Positions 56,456-64,000 of a stretch of DNA of 64,000 bases are shown here, in pieces. Source of the stretch: Sphingosinicella microcystinivorans. Lineage in GTDB: Bacteria > Pseudomonadota > Alphaproteobacteria > Sphingomonadales > Sphingomonadaceae. A program made the translations under genes and the position numbers. Where the stretch lies: assembly GCF_027941835.1 (NCBI RefSeq), contig NZ_CP116005.1, positions 3,611,501 through 3,675,500 on the forward strand. The letters run 5' to 3'. The notes under the pieces were generated by a model. That model saw only the letters and a program-made list of their open reading frames with translations. It did no database searches and was not told the origin of the DNA. Each line of letters starts with the position of its first letter. Position 1 is the stretch's first letter.

Positions 56456-57351
56456 GCGAGAAGACCTGTTGCGGCGTCGTCGCGGTGGTGGGCGCGCCGA
56501 ACGCGGGCAAGTCGAGCCTCGTCAACGCGCTCGTCGGCCAGAAGGTCGCCATCGTCAGCCCCAAGGTGCAGACGACGCGCACGCGCCTGATGGGCCTCGC
56601 CATCGAGGGCGAGACGCAGATCCTACTCGTCGACACGCCCGGCATCTTCCAGCCGAAACGCCGCCTCGACCGCGCGATGGTGCACGCGGCATGGGAAGGC
56701 ACGGCGGGCGCCGACATCGTGCTCCTCGTCATCGACGGCAAGCGCGCCATCTCCGAGGAGACGAACGCGATCCTCGAAGTGCTCGCGAACCGGCCCGAGC
56801 CGAAGATGCTCGCCATCACCAAGACCGACATCGCGGCGAAGGAGCGCCTGCTCCCCATCGCGGCGGAGGCGAACCGCCGCGTCGACTTCGCCGAGACGCT
56901 GATGGTCTCCTCCGTCACCGGCGACGGCATCGACGACCTCCGCCGCACGCTCGCCGCCGCGCTCCCCGAAGGCCCGTGGCACTTCCCCGAAGATCAGGTC
57001 TCCAACATCACCACGCGGCTCCTCGCCGCCGAGATCACCCGCGAGCAGCTCTACCGCCAGCTCCACGAGGAGCTGCCCTACGCCTCCACCGTGGAAACCG
57101 AGCTGTGGGAGGAGCAGAAGAACGGCTCCGTGAAGATCCACCAGCAGATCCTCGTCCAGCGCGACACGCAGAAAGCCATCGTCCTCGGCAAGGGCGGCAC
57201 CCGCATCCGCGCCATCGGCTCCGCCGCCCGCGCCGAGCTGGAGACGCTGCTCGACAGGCGCGTGCACCTGTTCCTGAACGTGAAGGTGAAGCCCGACTGG
57301 GCCGACGACCGGGAGACGTACCGGGATATGGGGCTCGGCTGGGTGGATTGA
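56452..57351 (+). CDS. era: GTPase Era
   Basis: 299 residues. GTPase domain with GAPNAGKSSL (G1), DTPG (G3) and TKTD (G4); C-terminal KH domain with the RNA-binding loop GKGGTRIRAIG. It binds the 3' end of 16S rRNA to complete the small subunit. ATG 56452 overlaps the rnc stop. In many relatives recO follows era directly; here two unrelated genes intervene. Confidence 0.97.
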   Translation: MSEKTCCGVVAVVGAPNAGKSSLVNALVGQKVAIVSPKVQTTRTRLMGLAIEGETQILLVDTPGIFQPKRRLDRAMVHAAWEGTAGADIVLLVIDGKRAISEETNAILEVLANRPEPKMLAITKTDIAAKERLLPIAAEANRRVDFAETLMVSSVTGDGIDDLRRTLAAALPEGPWHFPEDQVSNITTRLLAAEITREQLYRQLHEELPYASTVETELWEEQKNGSVKIHQQILVQRDTQKAIVLGKGGTRIRAIGSAARAELETLLDRRVHLFLNVKVKPDWADDRETYRDMGLGWVD

Positions 57352-57467
57352 GGGCGAAGGAGGCGAGTGTCGGCTGCTTTGCGCCTTGCTTCCCGCTGTT
57401 CTGAGGCATCGACGATGCCGCTGGAGCCGGACTTTCCTCAATCCAACGCCCGAAAATGACTGATACG

Positions 57468-57484
57468 CTTCCAAATTTTGGAAG
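57468..57484. promoter_or_regulatory. 17-bp palindrome upstream of the low-G+C gene
   Basis: CTTCCAAA-T-TTTGGAAG, 8-bp arms, 47 bases before the gene at 57531. Operator-like. No T-tract directly after, so not a terminator of era. Confidence 0.4.
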
Positions 57485-57530
57485 CCACAGTAGTTTCATA
57501 GTTTCTTGAGCAAGTTGGTTGGGGGGACCG

Positions 57531-58442
57531 ATGGTCATCGGTACGCAAGTCTGGCGTTCACAGGCTTTTCGTATTGCCGGATTGTTTGCGGCGTTGACGA
57601 TGCTGACCGCCGGACGTCCAGTCTTGCAAGGCGCGCGTCAGGTTCTGCTTCCGATGGAAACCAATGCTCCGGTCGGCACCGAATTCAAGGTCAAGGCCGG
57701 TGAAACCATTCTGGCCAGCAGATTCATGAACTGGAACCTGGCCCGTCTTGACGCATCTGTTTCGGTTGCGGTGGACAGGTTTTCGCAAGTGATCGGTCCC
57801 GACGTTGATCTGGAGGGTTTCGGCGCTACGCCGAATTCACGTGAACGGATGGGATTGAATGCACAGCGTTACTACTGTGCTGACAAGGTCAAGGCGCACG
57901 ACAGTCTCTCGTACCAGTTGATCGGCAGCATCACTTCGAATGTCGAACAGTTCATTCGGTTCTGCTTTGCGGACGAAAATAGTGACGGACGATTTGATCA
58001 CGTCTTCCTGCTCGGAGCGAAATCTCGTGAACTGCAATCCGCTCGCGAGATCGACCCCGTGGCCTTCCATGCGTTGGATCTTCAGCCGGACAAGAAGGGC
58101 ACAGAGTTTCACCTCATTCTCAAACGCATAGAACCCGGCAGGAACAATATCCTGCTTTACCAGCGGCCACGACGAAACGGTAAGGAACCTTGGATGGGAC
58201 CAGTCACACTCTGGAACGTGGCGACTGGAGAGAAGTACTCACAGAACGACAAGGTGAATGTTCGGTATTCACCGAACGGTCCGGTCAAACTTCCCAACAT
58301 CATGGGATATGACCTGACAGTGAAAGAATTCGATCCCATGACCGGCGAAGTAACGTTCATTTGCGATCGGATCAGCGAACCTATGTACCACGACGGTGAA
58401 ATATCGGAATACGCAACGGTATATACATATAGCCCTTGGTGA
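57531..58442 (+). CDS. Uncharacterised secreted protein of foreign-looking composition
   Basis: 303 residues from ATG 57531 (GGGGGG four bases before it; a TTG at 57519 is possible). An N-terminal hydrophobic stretch at about 13-27 (FRIAGLFAALTMLTA) suggests a signal peptide. The rest is beta-rich with few charges clustered, and no motif that I recognise. Visibly lower in G+C and with codon use unlike its neighbours, which suggests acquisition by transfer. It separates era from recO. An operator-like palindrome lies upstream. No function assigned. Confidence 0.75.
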   Translation: MVIGTQVWRSQAFRIAGLFAALTMLTAGRPVLQGARQVLLPMETNAPVGTEFKVKAGETILASRFMNWNLARLDASVSVAVDRFSQVIGPDVDLEGFGATPNSRERMGLNAQRYYCADKVKAHDSLSYQLIGSITSNVEQFIRFCFADENSDGRFDHVFLLGAKSRELQSAREIDPVAFHALDLQPDKKGTEFHLILKRIEPGRNNILLYQRPRRNGKEPWMGPVTLWNVATGEKYSQNDKVNVRYSPNGPVKLPNIMGYDLTVKEFDPMTGEVTFICDRISEPMYHDGEISEYATVYTYSPW

Positions 58443-58580
58443 CTTGCGGAAGGTGGACCTTCAGCCATCCAATTTCGTCATTCCGCTGACCGACAACGAG
58501 GGGCGTTCCAACAGCGAAGTCGGTTTCTCCGAAGCGTACAGGCTGCAGCCAGCCCCAGAGATGACGCTAAGCGCCGCCCC

Positions 58581-59402
58581 CTACTCGAACTCCCCCTTCG
58601 GCAGCGTCTCCACCTTCGCCCACACCGCCGCCACGTCCGGCACCTCCAGTCCGAACACGCCGCCGAGCGCCGCGGCGAGATCGTCCGGCCCGCTCATCGC
58701 CTCCGTCGTCATGCCGCCTGCCGTCACCGTGCGCCGCGTGCGGTTGACGATGGATTCGATGCGGCCCTCGAAGTGGCGCATCACCACGAGGTTGCTCCGG
58801 AACGGCGAGCCGTCGTCGCTCATCAGCCACGCCTGCTGCGCGGCGAGCTGCGGCTCGTCCGTGTAGTCCGCCCTGAAGTCGAAGCTTGGCGCCGCGCCGA
58901 AGCGCTGGTTGCGGTAGCGCAGCCAGTCCGCGTCCGCCGCCTCGATGCCGAAGTCGTGGAAATCCTCGCGGTGGTCGCCGACGGCGAGCGGGATCGGCCG
59001 CGCGGGCGCGTCGCCGAGGCCGCCGTCCACCAGCCACGGCTCTCGCAAGTCCACGCGCAGCGTCAGGTGGTTGCCCACCACCGCGTCGCCGAGATCGGCG
59101 CGGCGCACGCCGCTGCACAGGCGCGTGACCTGAAAGCCCGCCGCCGCAAGCGCCGCGCCCAGGAGCCCGTTCATCTCGTAGCACCAGCCGCCGCGCGTGC
59201 CGCCGATCATCTTGTCGAACGCCGCCGCCGGGTCGATGGCATTCGGCCAGCCCATGAAGGCGTCGAGCACTTCCCACGTGAAGGCGTGCACGTGTCCGCG
59301 CTGGATCGCCGCGAGGCGTTCGAGGTCGGGCGCGCCCGCGCGCGGCACGCCGATGCGCGCGCAGTACCGGTCCATCTGCTCCGGCGTCAGTTCAGTCAGC
59401 AT
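58581..59402 (-). CDS. nat: Arylamine N-acetyltransferase
   Basis: 273 residues. Cys-His-Asp triad: Cys74 in RGGWCYEMNGLL, His112 in GNHLTL and Asp126 in VDGGLGDAP. The domain layout is that of the NAT family, which moves acetyl from acetyl-CoA to arylamines. Native role and substrate are unknown. It is convergent with the low-G+C gene and divergent from recO. Normal base composition, unlike its left neighbour. Confidence 0.93.
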   Translation of the reverse strand: MLTELTPEQMDRYCARIGVPRAGAPDLERLAAIQRGHVHAFTWEVLDAFMGWPNAIDPAAAFDKMIGGTRGGWCYEMNGLLGAALAAAGFQVTRLCSGVRRADLGDAVVGNHLTLRVDLREPWLVDGGLGDAPARPIPLAVGDHREDFHDFGIEAADADWLRYRNQRFGAAPSFDFRADYTDEPQLAAQQAWLMSDDGSPFRSNLVVMRHFEGRIESIVNRTRRTVTAGGMTTEAMSGPDDLAAALGGVFGLEVPDVAAVWAKVETLPKGEFE

Positions 59403-59460
59403 GAGTCATGCCCCCGCATATCGTTTGACGCGCGTCTAGCGCCTCGGCGATGATCCGCCA

Positions 59461-60186
59461 ATGCACCTCGATGCTGAAGCCCTCGTCTGCGCCGCGATTC
59501 CCCACGGCGAGAACGGCGCGGTCGTGCGCTTCCTCACGGCGGAGGCAGGCCTCGTCGCCGGCTACGTGCCGGGCGGGCGGTCGCAGCGGCTGCGCCCCGC
59601 GCTCGCGCCCGGCACGTGCGTGCGCCTGCGGCTCGACGGCCGCTCGGAGACGCAGCTTGCCCGCGCGGGCGTGGAGATCGTGCGCTCGCGCGCCGCGCTC
59701 GCCTTCGATCCGCTGGCGCTGGCGCTCGTCGAGTGGCTGGCGGGTCTCGCCGCGACGCTGCTCCCCGAAGGCCACCCCTATCCGCGTATCCATGAAACGC
59801 TGGAATCGGTGCTCGACCTCGCCGAGCTTCAGGACGATCCGCTCGTCACGCTCGCCGCACTCGCGCGCTTCGAGCTGCTGCTGCTTGCGGAGCTGGGTTT
59901 CGGGCTCGACCTTTCCGCCTGCGCCGCGACGGGGCAGACGCACGACCTCGCCTTCGTTTCCCCGAAAACCGGCCGCGCGGTGAGCGCGGGCGCGGGCGCG
60001 CCCTATGCGGACCGCCTGTTCCGCCTGCCGGCGTTCGTTGCGAACGGCGGCGCGGCGAGCGCGGAGGACGTCGCCGAGGCGCTGCGCATCGCCCGCCATT
60101 TCATCGCGCGTGACCTCCTCGCCGGCCGCCGCGCCGCAAGCCTCACCGCCGCACGCGACCGGATCGAGGCGCGGCTGAAGCGTTGA
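59461..60186 (+). CDS. recO: DNA repair protein RecO
   Basis: 241 residues. OB fold at the N-terminus with ALVCAAIPHGENGAVVRFLTAEAGLVAGYVPGG, followed by the helical domain (YPRIHETLESVLDLAELQDDPLVTLAALARFELLLLAELGFGLDLS). RecO loads RecA on gapped DNA together with RecR. The usual zinc cysteines are only partly kept (CAATGQTH). In relatives it follows era; here it is separated by an insert. Confidence 0.92.
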   Translation: MHLDAEALVCAAIPHGENGAVVRFLTAEAGLVAGYVPGGRSQRLRPALAPGTCVRLRLDGRSETQLARAGVEIVRSRAALAFDPLALALVEWLAGLAATLLPEGHPYPRIHETLESVLDLAELQDDPLVTLAALARFELLLLAELGFGLDLSACAATGQTHDLAFVSPKTGRAVSAGAGAPYADRLFRLPAFVANGGAASAEDVAEALRIARHFIARDLLAGRRAASLTAARDRIEARLKR

Positions 60187-60206
60187 GGGGCTGAAGCGCT
60201 GAGGCA

Positions 60207-60365
60207 TCAGCGGCAGCGCGTCTCCTGCTCGCGCCACGGCGCGCGCCACTGGATCGCGCGCAGGTGGCACATGGTGTCGACCACCGAAACGACGATGCCT
60301 TCCACGAAGCCGTAGAGCGCAGACCGGTGCTCGGTCATCAGCCGCATATCAAATTCATCCCGCAT
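60207..60365 (-). CDS. Small hypothetical protein divergent from a LysR gene
   Basis: 52 residues from ATG 60365, with GGAG seven bases upstream. Contains a hydrophobic stretch (about 17-32, LYGFVEGIVVSVVDTM) and ends in a basic part (RAPWREQETRCR). No family recognised. It is divergent from the LysR regulator at 60464, with a palindromic LysR-type box in the 98-base gap, which argues that it is real and regulated. Convergent with recO, 20 bases apart. Confidence 0.5.
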   Translation of the reverse strand: MRDEFDMRLMTEHRSALYGFVEGIVVSVVDTMCHLRAIQWRAPWREQETRCR

Positions 60366-60444
60366 GGCATTTCTCCGTGTCTGTCTGATGCGTGGAGTCT
60401 GCCTGTGCGGCACGCGCAAAACCAACAAAACGGTGGACGCACAT

Positions 60445-60461
60445 CATAAGCCAGCCTTATG
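60445..60461. promoter_or_regulatory. LysR-type operator (T-N11-A palindrome)
   Basis: CATAAG-N5-CTTATG with T(60447)-N11-A(60459), the LysR-family consensus, right at the start of the LysR gene. It suits autoregulation and control of the divergent small gene. Confidence 0.55.
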
Positions 60462-60463
60462 CT

Positions 60464-61402
60464 ATGCCGATGCGACACCTTCCGCCCCTCGCCGCGGTCC
60501 GCGCCTTCGAGGCGGCGGCACGACACGGCCATTTCACGCGCGCATCCGAAGAGCTCGGCATGACGCAGGCGGCGGTGAGCTATCAGGTCCGGCTGCTCGA
60601 GGAGCGTATCGGCCATAAGCTGTTCTTCCGAACCGGCGGCGGCGTGAAGCTGACGAACGTGGGCGCGCGCATCGCCCCGCTGCTGTCGGGCGCCTTCGAC
60701 ACGATGGAGGAGGCGTTCCGCGCCGTGCGGCAGGAGACGGAGAGCGTCCTCACGATCAGTTGCACCGTCTCCTTCGCGTCGAACTGGCTCGCGCCGCGCC
60801 TCGGCGCGTTTCAGGTGACGCGGCCGTCGCTCGCCGTGCGCCTGCAAAGCCAGAACCATCTCGTCGATTTCGCGCGCGAGGATGTCGACGTCGCCGTGCG
60901 CGTCGGCCTTGGCGAATGGCCGGGCCTCGCCTCGCATTTCATCATGCGCGACGCGCTCCGCGCCTATGCGAGCCCGGCGTTCCTCGCTGCGCATCCACCG
61001 ATCCGCAGCGTCGACGACGTGCTCCGGCTTCCCCGCATCAGCGCCGGAGACGAATGGTGGTCGATCTGGCGCAGCCGGTTCGATGCCGCGCACATCGACG
61101 ATCGCCCCGCCCCCGGCCTCCGGCTCGATTCCCAGGTCATGGAGGTGCAGGCGGTCATGGCGGGGCATGGCATCGGCCTGCTCAATCCGCTGTTCTGGGC
61201 GCAGGACATCGCTGCCGGGCGGCTCGTCCCCGCCTTCGGCAAGGCCGTGTTCGATCCCCGCAGCTACTGGCTCGTCCATCCCGCGCACACGGCCGCGCGG
61301 CCGAAGGTGAAGGCGTTCCGGGAATGGCTGCTCGCCGAGGCCGCCCGCGAGGCCGCGAGCGATCCGTTCGGGAACTACGAGCGCCCCGTCGCGCACGCCT
61401 GA
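60464..61402 (+). CDS. LysR-type regulator, GcvA-like
   Basis: 312 residues from ATG 60464 (MPMRHLPPLAAVRAFEAAARHGHFTRASEELGMTQAAVSYQV). The winged helix fits the GcvA group; the effector domain spans about 95-300. Alternative start ATG 60470. A LysR box overlaps the 5' end. The target is probably the divergent small gene, and the regulator itself. No Shine-Dalgarno is evident before the first ATG. Confidence 0.9.
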   Translation: MPMRHLPPLAAVRAFEAAARHGHFTRASEELGMTQAAVSYQVRLLEERIGHKLFFRTGGGVKLTNVGARIAPLLSGAFDTMEEAFRAVRQETESVLTISCTVSFASNWLAPRLGAFQVTRPSLAVRLQSQNHLVDFAREDVDVAVRVGLGEWPGLASHFIMRDALRAYASPAFLAAHPPIRSVDDVLRLPRISAGDEWWSIWRSRFDAAHIDDRPAPGLRLDSQVMEVQAVMAGHGIGLLNPLFWAQDIAAGRLVPAFGKAVFDPRSYWLVHPAHTAARPKVKAFREWLLAEAAREAASDPFGNYERPVAHA

Positions 61403-61447
61403 CGGAAGGCTCGCATCGCTCCCGCCGGCCTGCTATCGCCCTTCCCC

Positions 61448-63733
61448 ATGACCGATCTTCTCGACCCTGAATCGAACATCATTGAAGCCCCGTTCGGCGA
61501 CGCGCTCGCCGACCGCTATCTCGTCTATGCGCTCTCCACGATCACCGCGCGCTCGCTCCCGGACGTGCGCGACGGGCTGAAGCCGGTCCACCGCCGCCTG
61601 CTCTGGGCGATGCGGCTGCTGAAGCTCGATCCGGGTCAGGGCTACAAGAAGTGCGCGCGCGTCGTCGGCGACGTCATCGGCAAGTACCACCCGCACGGCG
61701 ATGTTGCCGTCTACGACGCGATGGTCCGTCTCGCGCAAAATTTCTCCCTCCGCTACCCGCTCGTCGACGGCCAGGGTAACTTCGGAAACATCGACGGCGA
61801 TAACGCCGCCGCCTACCGCTACACCGAGGCGCGGCTGACGCAGGTCGCGCTCGACCTGATGGCCGGTCTCGACGAGGATGCCACCGACTTCCGCCCCACC
61901 TACAACGGCGAGGACGAGGAACCGGAGGTCATGCCCGGCCTGTTCCCGAACCTGCTCGCGAACGGCGCCAGCGGCATCGCCGTCGGCATGGCCACCTCGA
62001 TCCCGCCGCACAACGCCGCCGAGCTCATCGACGCCGCCGTCCTGCTCATCGACCAGCCCGCCGCCGACCTCGATCAGCTTCTCCAGCACGTGAAGGGCCC
62101 GGACTTCCCGACCGGCGCACTTATCGTCGACGGCCCGGCGAGCATACGCGAGGCCTACGCCACCGGGCGCGGCAGCTTCCGCGTGCGCGCCCGCTTCGCC
62201 GGGCGTGAAGACCCGGCGACCGGCAAGTGGCTGGTGGAGCCGGAAAAGCTTTCCGGCGGCACGTGGCAGCTCGTCATCACCGAAATCCCCTACGGCGTGC
62301 AGAAGGGCAAGCTGATCGAGCAGATCGCGCAGCTCATCGCGGACAGGAAGCTGCCCATCCTCGAGGACGTGCGCGACGAGAGCGACGAGGCCATCCGCAT
62401 CGTCATCGTGCCCAAGAGCCGCAACGTCGAGCCCGACGTGCTGGTGGAGAGCCTCTACCGCCTCACCGAGCTGGAAACGCGCTTCTCGCTCAACCTCAAC
62501 GTGCTCGACGCCGAGCGCACGCCGCGCGTGATGAGCCTGAAGGACGTGCTGACGCAGTGGCTCAGCCACCAGATCGCCGTGCTGCTGCGCCGCTCCCGCC
62601 ACCGGCTGGCGAAGATCGACGACCGCATGGAGCTGCTCGACGGCTACCTGATCGCCTATCTCAACCTCGACCGCGTCATCGAGATCATCCGCACCGAGGA
62701 CGAGCCGAAGGCGGTGATGATGGCGGAGTTCGGCCTCACCGACCGGCAGGCCGAGGCCATCCTCAACATGCGCCTCAGGAGCCTGCGCCGGCTCGAGGAA
62801 ATGGAAATCCGCAAGGAGCGCGATAGTCTCGCGAAGGAGCGCGAAGGGCTCGTCGCGCTGATCGACAGCCCTGCGCGCCAGCGCACGCGCCTGAAACGCG
62901 ACCTTGCCGTGCTTCGCGAGCGCTATGGTCTCGAAACCGTGCTCGGCGCGCGCCGCACGCGGATCGAGGAGGCCTCGGCGACGCGCGAAATCCCCTTGGA
63001 AGCGATGATCGAGAAGGAGCCGATCACCGTCGTCGTCTCGGCGAAAGGCTGGGCGCGCGCCATGAAAGGCCATCTCGACCTCAGCGATCCCGAGGCGTTC
63101 AAGTTCAAGGAGGGCGACGGCCCTGCCTTCGCCTTCCACGCGCAGACCACCGACAAGATCCTGATCGCCGCCGACAACGGCCGCTTCTACACGGTGGGCG
63201 CGGACAGGCTCCCCGGCGGGCGCGGCTTCGGCGAGCCGCTCAGGCTCCTCGTCGACATCGAGGGCGACGCCGCGATCGCCGCCGTGCTCGCCGCGCGGCC
63301 CGAGATGCGCGTTCTGCTCGCGGCGAGCGACGGGCGCGGCTTCATTGCGGCGAACGAGGACCTGCTCGGCGAAACCCGCAAGGGACGCCAGGTGGTGACG
63401 TTCAAGAAAGGCGCACGGCTGCACAGCATCCGGCCCGTTGCGGCGACGGACGACCATCTTGCGCTCATCGGCGAGAACCGGAAGCTGCTGATCGTGCCGC
63501 TCGCGGAAATCCCGGTGATGACACGCGGTCAGGGCGTGGCGCTTCAGAAGTACCGCGACGGCGGGCTTTCCGACGCCCTGCCCTTCCGCCTCGCGGACGG
63601 GCTTTCGTGGACGATGGGCGGCAAGGAGGGTCGAACCCGCACCGAAACGGACCTTGCGAACTGGCTCGGCGCGCGCGCGCAGGTCGGCCGCCTGCCACCG
63701 ATGGGCTTCCCGCGCAACAACCGCTTCGACTGA
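61448..63733 (+). CDS. parC: DNA topoisomerase IV subunit A
   Basis: 761 residues. Catalytic Tyr125 in [11 protein letters not shown]. The quinolone-resistance region reads [17 protein letters not shown], with Val86 where E. coli ParC has Ser80 and Asp90 where it has Glu84. A tower and coiled-coil region are at about 330-450, and a beta-pinwheel C-terminal domain follows. ParC with ParE (8705) decatenates chromosomes. GyrA is excluded by lack of the GyrA box. A terminator follows at 63736. Confidence 0.94.
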   Translation: MTDLLDPESNIIEAPFGDALADRYLVYALSTITARSLPDVRDGLKPVHRRLLWAMRLLKLDPGQGYKKCARVVGDVIGKYHPHGDVAVYDAMVRLAQNFSLRYPLVDGQGNFGNIDGDNAAAYRYTEARLTQVALDLMAGLDEDATDFRPTYNGEDEEPEVMPGLFPNLLANGASGIAVGMATSIPPHNAAELIDAAVLLIDQPAADLDQLLQHVKGPDFPTGALIVDGPASIREAYATGRGSFRVRARFAGREDPATGKWLVEPEKLSGGTWQLVITEIPYGVQKGKLIEQIAQLIADRKLPILEDVRDESDEAIRIVIVPKSRNVEPDVLVESLYRLTELETRFSLNLNVLDAERTPRVMSLKDVLTQWLSHQIAVLLRRSRHRLAKIDDRMELLDGYLIAYLNLDRVIEIIRTEDEPKAVMMAEFGLTDRQAEAILNMRLRSLRRLEEMEIRKERDSLAKEREGLVALIDSPARQRTRLKRDLAVLRERYGLETVLGARRTRIEEASATREIPLEAMIEKEPITVVVSAKGWARAMKGHLDLSDPEAFKFKEGDGPAFAFHAQTTDKILIAADNGRFYTVGADRLPGGRGFGEPLRLLVDIEGDAAIAAVLAARPEMRVLLAASDGRGFIAANEDLLGETRKGRQVVTFKKGARLHSIRPVAATDDHLALIGENRKLLIVPLAEIPVMTRGQGVALQKYRDGGLSDALPFRLADGLSWTMGGKEGRTRTETDLANWLGARAQVGRLPPMGFPRNNRFD

Positions 63734-63735
63734 GC

Positions 63736-63762
63736 CTTCCGTTTCGGAAGTTAACTTTATTT
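63736..63762 (+). terminator. Likely terminator of parC
   Basis: CTTCCG-TTT-CGGAAG followed by TTAACTTTATTT, directly after the parC stop. Short stem, T-rich tail. Confidence 0.6.
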
Positions 63763-63887
63763 CGAAAGGATAACGTCGCTTTACGGCTCCTTAATTTCGT
63801 GCGTGCCATTCCCTTCAAAACCGGTGCCGGACTTCGCGTGATTTGAAGCCGGGGAACCAGCCGGCAGAGTCGCAAGTGAAGGGAAAG
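63763..63887 (+). other. Leader region before the last, truncated gene
   Basis: 125 bases with GC-rich arms: CCGGTGCCGG near 63821 and GAAGCCGGGGAACCAGCCGGC near 63846-63865 (quoted in part). The GCCGGGGAACC core resembles the conserved motif of ydaO-type (c-di-AMP) riboswitches, but that class is not known to me from alphaproteobacteria, so I record only a structured leader. Confidence 0.3.
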
Positions 63888-64000
63888 ATGCAGTCGAAAC
63901 GCGCGATCGGAGCGGCAGATTCGGCGGCAGACAGTATCGGCGGCATTGAGCCCGCCGCCTCCGCCGCAGCCGAAGCGATGCTTCAGGGTGTCATAGATAC
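63888..64000 (+). CDS. Start of an unidentified gene, truncated by window end
   Basis: ATG 63888 follows a clear GAAGGGAAAG Shine-Dalgarno. The frame stays open for 37 codons to the end: MQSKRAIGAADSAADSIGGI and then an Ala-rich stretch (EPAASAAAEAMLQGVID). Too short to identify. The Ala-rich, soluble N-terminus carries no signal peptide. Confidence 0.55.
   Translation, partial: MQSKRAIGAADSAADSIGGIEPAASAAAEAMLQGVID

Noticed and set aside
58443-58580. Remnant gene between the orphan and nat
   Set aside because: 138 bases, no frame with similarity; a GAAGGT/ACCTTC hairpin is the only structure.

Overview
The window is a gene-dense, high-G+C chromosomal segment of an alphaproteobacterium, most likely a sphingomonad (order Sphingomonadales). 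Reasons: the glnB-glnA pair next to a TorF-type porin gene, the histidine pathway that ends in N-formylglutamate (hutF/hutG), RNase E with an acidic insertion in its S1 domain, RF2 with SPY in place of SPF, and small proteins typical of sphingomonads. The assignment rests on protein resemblance and gene order, not on a marker RNA. I see no rRNA, phage, insertion sequence or CRISPR array; this is core genome with a few accessory inserts.

Layout. 1-4600: end of tamA and all of tamB (outer-membrane assembly). 4633-4710: tRNA-His. 4860-6750: glnB-glnA behind a sigma-54-type promoter, then a divergent TorF porin. 7750-8100: non-coding region with a candidate sRNA. 8100-11540: hypothetical protein, parE, LysR regulator. 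11630-13560: candidate sRNA or leader, then queC-queE facing queF (7-deazaguanine/queuosine). 13650-15670: sseA-metC (sulfur). 15680-22570: prfB with its programmed frameshift, mrcA, an ATP-grasp/nucleotidyltransferase pair, and amiC. 22700-27970: rne with a long structured leader, a BepA-like M48 protease and a DsbA-like protein. 27970-30580: mutL operon. 30760-36290: mreB-mreC-mreD-mrdA-rodA (rod-shape elongasome). 36398-36473: tRNA-Lys. 36500-43700: hut regulon, hutF-hutC divergent from hutI-hutH-hutG-hutU across a perfect palindromic operator. 43790-49820: mixed genes (flavin reductase, alcohol dehydrogenase, S-formylglutathione hydrolase, YbaK-type deacylase, PAS protein, a zinc-ribbon protein with its own sigma-54-type promoter, a beta-lactamase-fold hydrolase). 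49889-54890: typA, metY, two palindromic repeats, pgi. 54940-60190: lepB-rnc-era, an inserted low-G+C orphan plus nat, then recO. 60200-63730: small protein, LysR regulator and parC. The last 113 bases open a new gene.

How it fits together. Envelope growth dominates: TamA/B, PBP1a, AmiC, MreBCD, PBP2, RodA, LepB and the BepA- and DsbA-like proteins. Nitrogen handling forms a second theme: P-II and glutamine synthetase under sigma-54, and histidine catabolism under HutC. Both topoisomerase IV subunits are present but about 50 kb apart. Genes are packed tightly: many operon neighbours share ATGA or GTGA junctions, and five convergent pairs overlap by exactly their stop codons.

Most worth follow-up: the ATP-grasp/nucleotidyltransferase pair inside the peptidoglycan cluster, the sigma-54-controlled zinc-ribbon gene, two candidate sRNAs that both carry CCUCCCC, and the conserved-looking Cys-motif membrane protein at 45358-45957.
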